The notes beneath the pieces were generated by a model, which was not told the origin of the DNA, did no database searches, and saw only the letters and a list, made by a program, of their open reading frames with translations. A program made the position numbers and the translations under genes. Shown here in pieces: positions 13,030 through 16,335 of a stretch of 16,335 nucleotides of DNA. How positions within the stretch are numbered: position 1 is the first letter of the stretch; each line of letters begins with the position of its first letter. The DNA comes from Bacteroidales bacterium UBA3388 (GTDB taxonomy: Bacteria > Bacteroidota > Bacteroidia > Bacteroidales > P3): the NCBI GenBank assembly GCA_002358855.1, contig DEPQ01000041.1, positions 1-16,335 of the forward strand, written 5' to 3'.

Positions 13030-14439
13030 ATGACAGACTATACATTGAAATACAAAGTTGCTGATATGTCTTTGGCAGACTTTGGAAGAAAAGAAATTGA
13101 AATTGCAGAAAAGGAAATGCCGGGTTTAATGGCATTGAGAGCAAAATACGGAAAAGAAAAACCGCTAAAAGGAGCAAGAATAATGGGTTCTTTGCACATG
13201 ACAATTCAAACAGCGGTTCTTATTGAAACTTTAACAGAATTAGGAGCAGATGTAAGATGGTGCTCTTGTAATATCTTCTCTACACAAGATCATGCTGCGG
13301 CTGCTGTTGCAGAACGTGGAGTTCCTGTTTTTGCTTGGAAGGGCGAAAGTTTGGAAGAATATTGGTGGTGTACTAATCAAGCACTTTCTTTCCCTAATGG
13401 CGAAGGTCCAGACTTGATTGTGGACGATGGCGGAGATGCAACTTTGTTAGTTCACAAAGGATACGCAATAGAAAACGACCCAACTTTACTTGACAAAGAA
13501 GCCTCAAACACAGAAGAAGCAATAGTGTTGAAAACCTTAAAGGCTGTTTACGCAGAAGATTCTCAAAAATGGCATAAAATTCTTAAAACCCTAAAAGGAG
13601 TGAGCGAAGAAACAACAACAGGAGTTCATCGCCTATATCAAATGATGGAAAGAGGAGAATTGTTGATTCCTGCAATAAATGTAAACGACTCTGTAACGAA
13701 AAGTAAATTTGATAACCTATATGGTTGTAGAGAATCTTTGGCAGACGGAATCAAACGTGCAACAGACGTAATGATTGCAGGTAAAGTAGTTGTTGTTTGT
13801 GGATATGGCGATGTTGGAAAAGGCTGTGCAAGAAGTATGCGTGGATATGGAGCGAGAGTTTTAGTAACAGAAATTGACCCAATTTGTGCTTTACAAGCTG
13901 CAATGGAGGGATTTGAAGTTACAACTTTGCAAGACGCTTTGAAAGAAGGAAATATCTATGTTACAACAACAGGAAACTGCGATGTAATCACAGTTGAAGA
14001 TATGGCAAGAATGAAAACCGAAGCCATAGTTTGCAATATAGGACATTTTGACAACGAAATTCAAGTTGAAAAATTAGAAAACTATCCTGGAATAAAGAAA
14101 GTAAACATCAAACCACAAGTTGATAAATTTATATTTGAAGACGGACATTGCATTTACTTGTTAGCCGAAGGTAGATTAGTAAATCTTGGTTGTGCAACAG
14201 GACACCCTTCATTTGTAATGAGTAATTCATTCACAAATCAAACGCTTGCACAAATTGATCTTTGGACAAAGAAATACGAAGTAGGAGTTTATCGTTTGCC
14301 AAAAGAGTTAGACGAAGAAGTTGCAAGACTTCATCTTGAAAATATTGGCGTAAAACTTACAAAACTTACACAAAAACAAGCCGATTACATAGGAGTAAAC
14401 ATAGAAGGTCCTTATAAAGCAGATCACTATCGTTATTAA
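13030..14439 (+). CDS. ahcY: S-adenosylhomocysteine hydrolase (adenosylhomocysteinase), 469 aa
   Basis: The enzyme splits S-adenosylhomocysteine to adenosine and homocysteine, removing the product inhibitor of methyltransferases; it is cytoplasmic and uses bound NAD. The substrate domain shows GSLHMTIQTA (53-62), CNIFSTQDHAAAA (80-92) and the catalytic stretch EETTTGVHRLYQM (193-205), with K224 and D228 in TKSKFDN and C233 in YGCRESLADG. The NAD-binding Rossmann motif is GYGDVGKGCA (258-267). The C-terminus LTQKQADYIG with GPYKADHYRY carries the K and Y that complete the NAD site of the partner subunit. It has the roughly 40-residue insertion (about 148-190) of the long bacterial form, which explains 469 residues against about 430 in animals. 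It follows the phosphatase by 13 bases. Radical SAM enzymes elsewhere in the window release 5'-deoxyadenosine or use SAM, but no direct link is implied. Confidence 0.98.
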   Translation: MTDYTLKYKVADMSLADFGRKEIEIAEKEMPGLMALRAKYGKEKPLKGARIMGSLHMTIQTAVLIETLTELGADVRWCSCNIFSTQDHAAAAVAERGVPVFAWKGESLEEYWWCTNQALSFPNGEGPDLIVDDGGDATLLVHKGYAIENDPTLLDKEASNTEEAIVLKTLKAVYAEDSQKWHKILKTLKGVSEETTTGVHRLYQMMERGELLIPAINVNDSVTKSKFDNLYGCRESLADGIKRATDVMIAGKVVVVCGYGDVGKGCARSMRGYGARVLVTEIDPICALQAAMEGFEVTTLQDALKEGNIYVTTTGNCDVITVEDMARMKTEAIVCNIGHFDNEIQVEKLENYPGIKKVNIKPQVDKFIFEDGHCIYLLAEGRLVNLGCATGHPSFVMSNSFTNQTLAQIDLWTKKYEVGVYRLPKELDEEVARLHLENIGVKLTKLTQKQADYIGVNIEGPYKADHYRY

Positions 14440-14453
14440 AAAATAATAAAGCA

Positions 14454-16277
14454 ATGAAAAACGTATTTAGGGTTTTTAAATATATTTTAAACTATAAGAA
14501 AGACATAGTTTTAAACGTAGTTTCAAACCTTATATACGTTTTCTTTTCGCTTTTTTCCTTTGTTATGATAATACCGTTCATTTCGGTATTATTTGGAGTT
14601 ATTGAATCTCCTGCACAATGTCCTGAATTAAGTCTTAATAAAGACGTTTTGATGGACTATTTCTCCTTTCACCTAAATGCTTACAAAGAAATCTATGGAA
14701 TATATCCCTGTTTGATAGCAATAGGTGTAGTTTATATCATTTGCATTTTCTTTTCTGCACTTTTCCGTTACCTTGGAATGTATTTTATTGTGCCTATTCG
14801 CAATGGACTTGTAAACGATTTGCGAAACGATGTGTACAAAAAAATATGTATTTTACCTATTAGTTTCTTTTCCGATAAGAAAAAAGGCGATATTATGTCG
14901 AGATTAACCTCCGACTTAGCCGATATAGAATGGAGCGTAGTGAGTAGTTTGCAGATGTTGGTAAAAGATTCCATTATGGTTTTGGTTTTCTTCTCAGCAC
15001 TCATAATTGCATCTTGGCAATTAGTCTTATTTATTGTTGTTGTCTTACCAATAGCCTATTTTATTATTAAAAAAATTGGCAATAGCCTAAAACGCAACTC
15101 CATTAAAGGACAAAAAGAAATGGGAGTACTTCTTTCGCAATGCGAAGAGACGCTTGGAGGACTTAGAGCTATAAAATCATACGGAGCAGAAGGCATAACA
15201 AAAGAGAAATTCTCGCAATCAAATGACTATTACACCAAGGTGATGACTAAAATATTTAGAAGAAAAGAATTAGCCTCACCTTTAACAGAATTTTTAGCCA
15301 TATTTGTGCTTGTAGCCGTAGTTTTGTTTGGAGGAGAATTAGTCTTAGCAGGCAAAATGTCAGCAGCAATACTTATAGGCTTTACTTTGATTTTTGCAAA
15401 AGTAATTTCTCCTTTGCAAGAGCTTTCAACAGCCTATTATAATATGCAAAAAGGAGATGCAGCAGCAATAAGAATTTATGAAATTCTTGATGCAGAAGAA
15501 AAAATCACAGAAATAGAAAATCCAAAGCAAGTAACAGAGTTTCAAGACAAGATAGAATTTCGTAATGTTGGTTTTTCTTATAATGAAAAAAGCGAAAGAG
15601 TATTAAAAAACATAAACTTCACAATTCAAAAAGGACAAACAATAGCCTTAGTAGGCGAATCGGGAGCAGGAAAATCTACTTTGTTGGATTTGATTTCGAG
15701 ATTTGCAGACACAAGCGAAGGAGAAATCCTTTTTGATGGCGAAAACATAAAAAATTTAGCAATTTCCTCGCTCAGAGATAAGATAGGAATTGTTACACAA
15801 GAAGCAATACTATTCAATGACACTGTTTTCAGAAACATAGCCTTTGGAAATCCTTGTGCAACAATGCAAGAAGTTGTGGCAGCAGCAAAAATCGCAAATG
15901 CCGATCAATTTATCAATAAAATGGATAAAGGATATTACACACATTTGAGCGATAGGGGAATGAGCCTTTCAGGAGGTGAAAGACAAAGGCTTTGCATTGC
16001 ACGAGCAGTGTTAAAAAATCCTGAAATACTTCTTTTAGATGAGGCAACCTCTGCCTTAGATACACAAAACGAACACGAAGTTCAAGCGGCCTTAACCTCA
16101 TTGATGAAAAACAGAACATCAATAGTTATAGCACATAGGCTAAATACCGTAATGAATGCCGATAAAATTTTGGTAATGGACAAAGGCGTCATAGTTGAAA
16201 GCGGAACTCACAAAGAACTTTTAGTAAAAGGCGGCATTTATTCTCGCCTTGTAAAAATGCAAAATTTAGACTTATAA
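14454..16277 (+). CDS. ABC exporter, fused permease and ATPase (MsbA type), 607 aa
   Basis: This is a half-transporter of the type that works as a homodimer in the inner membrane. Six membrane segments lie in residues 20-310 (strong ones near 20-48, 86-108, 172-208 and 278-300), followed by the nucleotide-binding domain from about 366. Walker A is GESGAGKST (401-409), the Q-loop glutamine is Q449, the signature is LSGGERQR (505-512), Walker B is ILLLDE (525-530) and the switch histidine is H561. All are intact. A loop with CPELSLNKDV and FHLNAYKEIYG, about residues 52-82, makes an unusually long first periplasmic loop. The family includes MsbA, which flips lipid A, and multidrug or peptide exporters; the sequence does not decide between them. 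It follows ahcY by 14 bases and ends the operon before a hairpin terminator. Lipid or lipopolysaccharide transport is the most likely role for a Bacteroidota housekeeping copy, but this is a guess. Confidence 0.93.
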   Translation: MKNVFRVFKYILNYKKDIVLNVVSNLIYVFFSLFSFVMIIPFISVLFGVIESPAQCPELSLNKDVLMDYFSFHLNAYKEIYGIYPCLIAIGVVYIICIFFSALFRYLGMYFIVPIRNGLVNDLRNDVYKKICILPISFFSDKKKGDIMSRLTSDLADIEWSVVSSLQMLVKDSIMVLVFFSALIIASWQLVLFIVVVLPIAYFIIKKIGNSLKRNSIKGQKEMGVLLSQCEETLGGLRAIKSYGAEGITKEKFSQSNDYYTKVMTKIFRRKELASPLTEFLAIFVLVAVVLFGGELVLAGKMSAAILIGFTLIFAKVISPLQELSTAYYNMQKGDAAAIRIYEILDAEEKITEIENPKQVTEFQDKIEFRNVGFSYNEKSERVLKNINFTIQKGQTIALVGESGAGKSTLLDLISRFADTSEGEILFDGENIKNLAISSLRDKIGIVTQEAILFNDTVFRNIAFGNPCATMQEVVAAAKIANADQFINKMDKGYYTHLSDRGMSLSGGERQRLCIARAVLKNPEILLLDEATSALDTQNEHEVQAALTSLMKNRTSIVIAHRLNTVMNADKILVMDKGVIVESGTHKELLVKGGIYSRLVKMQNLDL

Positions 16278-16287
16278 CAATAAAAAC

Positions 16288-16325
16288 AAAAAAGAGTTAC
16301 TCAAATCTTGAATAACTCCTTTTTT
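16288..16325 (+). terminator. Rho-independent terminator after the ABC exporter gene
   Basis: The arms 16288-16304 and 16308-16325 pair with one bulged G and one C-A mismatch (core GAGTTA / TAACTC) around a 3-base loop. A-rich and T-rich flanks on either side allow action in both directions. It begins 10 bases after the stop codon. Confidence 0.85.
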
Positions 16326-16335
16326 GAGGTCTCTT

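Overview
This window is AT-rich and comes from a member of the Bacteroidota, most likely the Bacteroidales. Three things point there. Several promoters match the Bacteroidota -7 consensus TAnnTTTG. One secreted protein ends in a type IX secretion (T9SS) type A sorting domain. Several gene families are typical of the phylum, including the Omp28-like lipoprotein and the DUF6029-like outer-membrane protein. The genus cannot be told from the sequence. There are no rRNA or tRNA genes, no insertion sequences and no CRISPR array. No stretch over 300 bases lacks a gene; the three largest gaps are 140, 180 and 171 bp and all hold control elements.

Layout. (1) 28-937, minus strand: a 56-residue two-cluster ferredoxin, closed by a strong hairpin terminator, followed by a conserved-looking protein of unknown function. 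(2) 1078-2360, plus strand: a lipoprotein with MORN-like repeats, start-stop coupled to a secreted protein of unknown function. Its promoter lies back to back with the ferredoxin promoter. (3) 2353-5514, minus strand: a tight operon of a MenA-like UbiA prenyltransferase, a radical SAM protein and a short ComEC lacking the metallo-beta-lactamase domain. (4) 5695-10462, plus strand: a long-chain polyprenyl diphosphate synthase, then four envelope genes: a TlpA-like thioredoxin, a DUF6029-like barrel protein, an Omp28-like CxxC lipoprotein and a small T9SS cargo protein. A terminator closes the group. (5) 10634-16277, plus strand: a MerR regulator, D-Ala-D-Ala ligase, secreted alkaline phosphatase, S-adenosylhomocysteine hydrolase and an MsbA-type ABC exporter, again closed by a terminator.

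How the genes may work together. The polyprenyl diphosphate synthase and the divergent UbiA enzyme form a natural supply pair, probably for menaquinone; the radical SAM protein is translationally tied to UbiA. The four envelope genes after the synthase include two CxxC proteins and a small cargo with a C-x3-C pair, suggesting thiol-disulfide chemistry in the envelope. The last operon mixes cell-wall precursor synthesis, phosphate release, methyl-cycle recycling and lipid or drug export.

The most unexpected structure is a pair of 66-bp AT-rich intergenic elements, at 5551-5616 and 10525-10590. They align without gaps at 58 of 66 positions. One copy contains a 21-bp tandem repeat and the other a 20-bp perfect inverted repeat. 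Each sits beside promoters of major operons and may belong to an undescribed dispersed repeat family.
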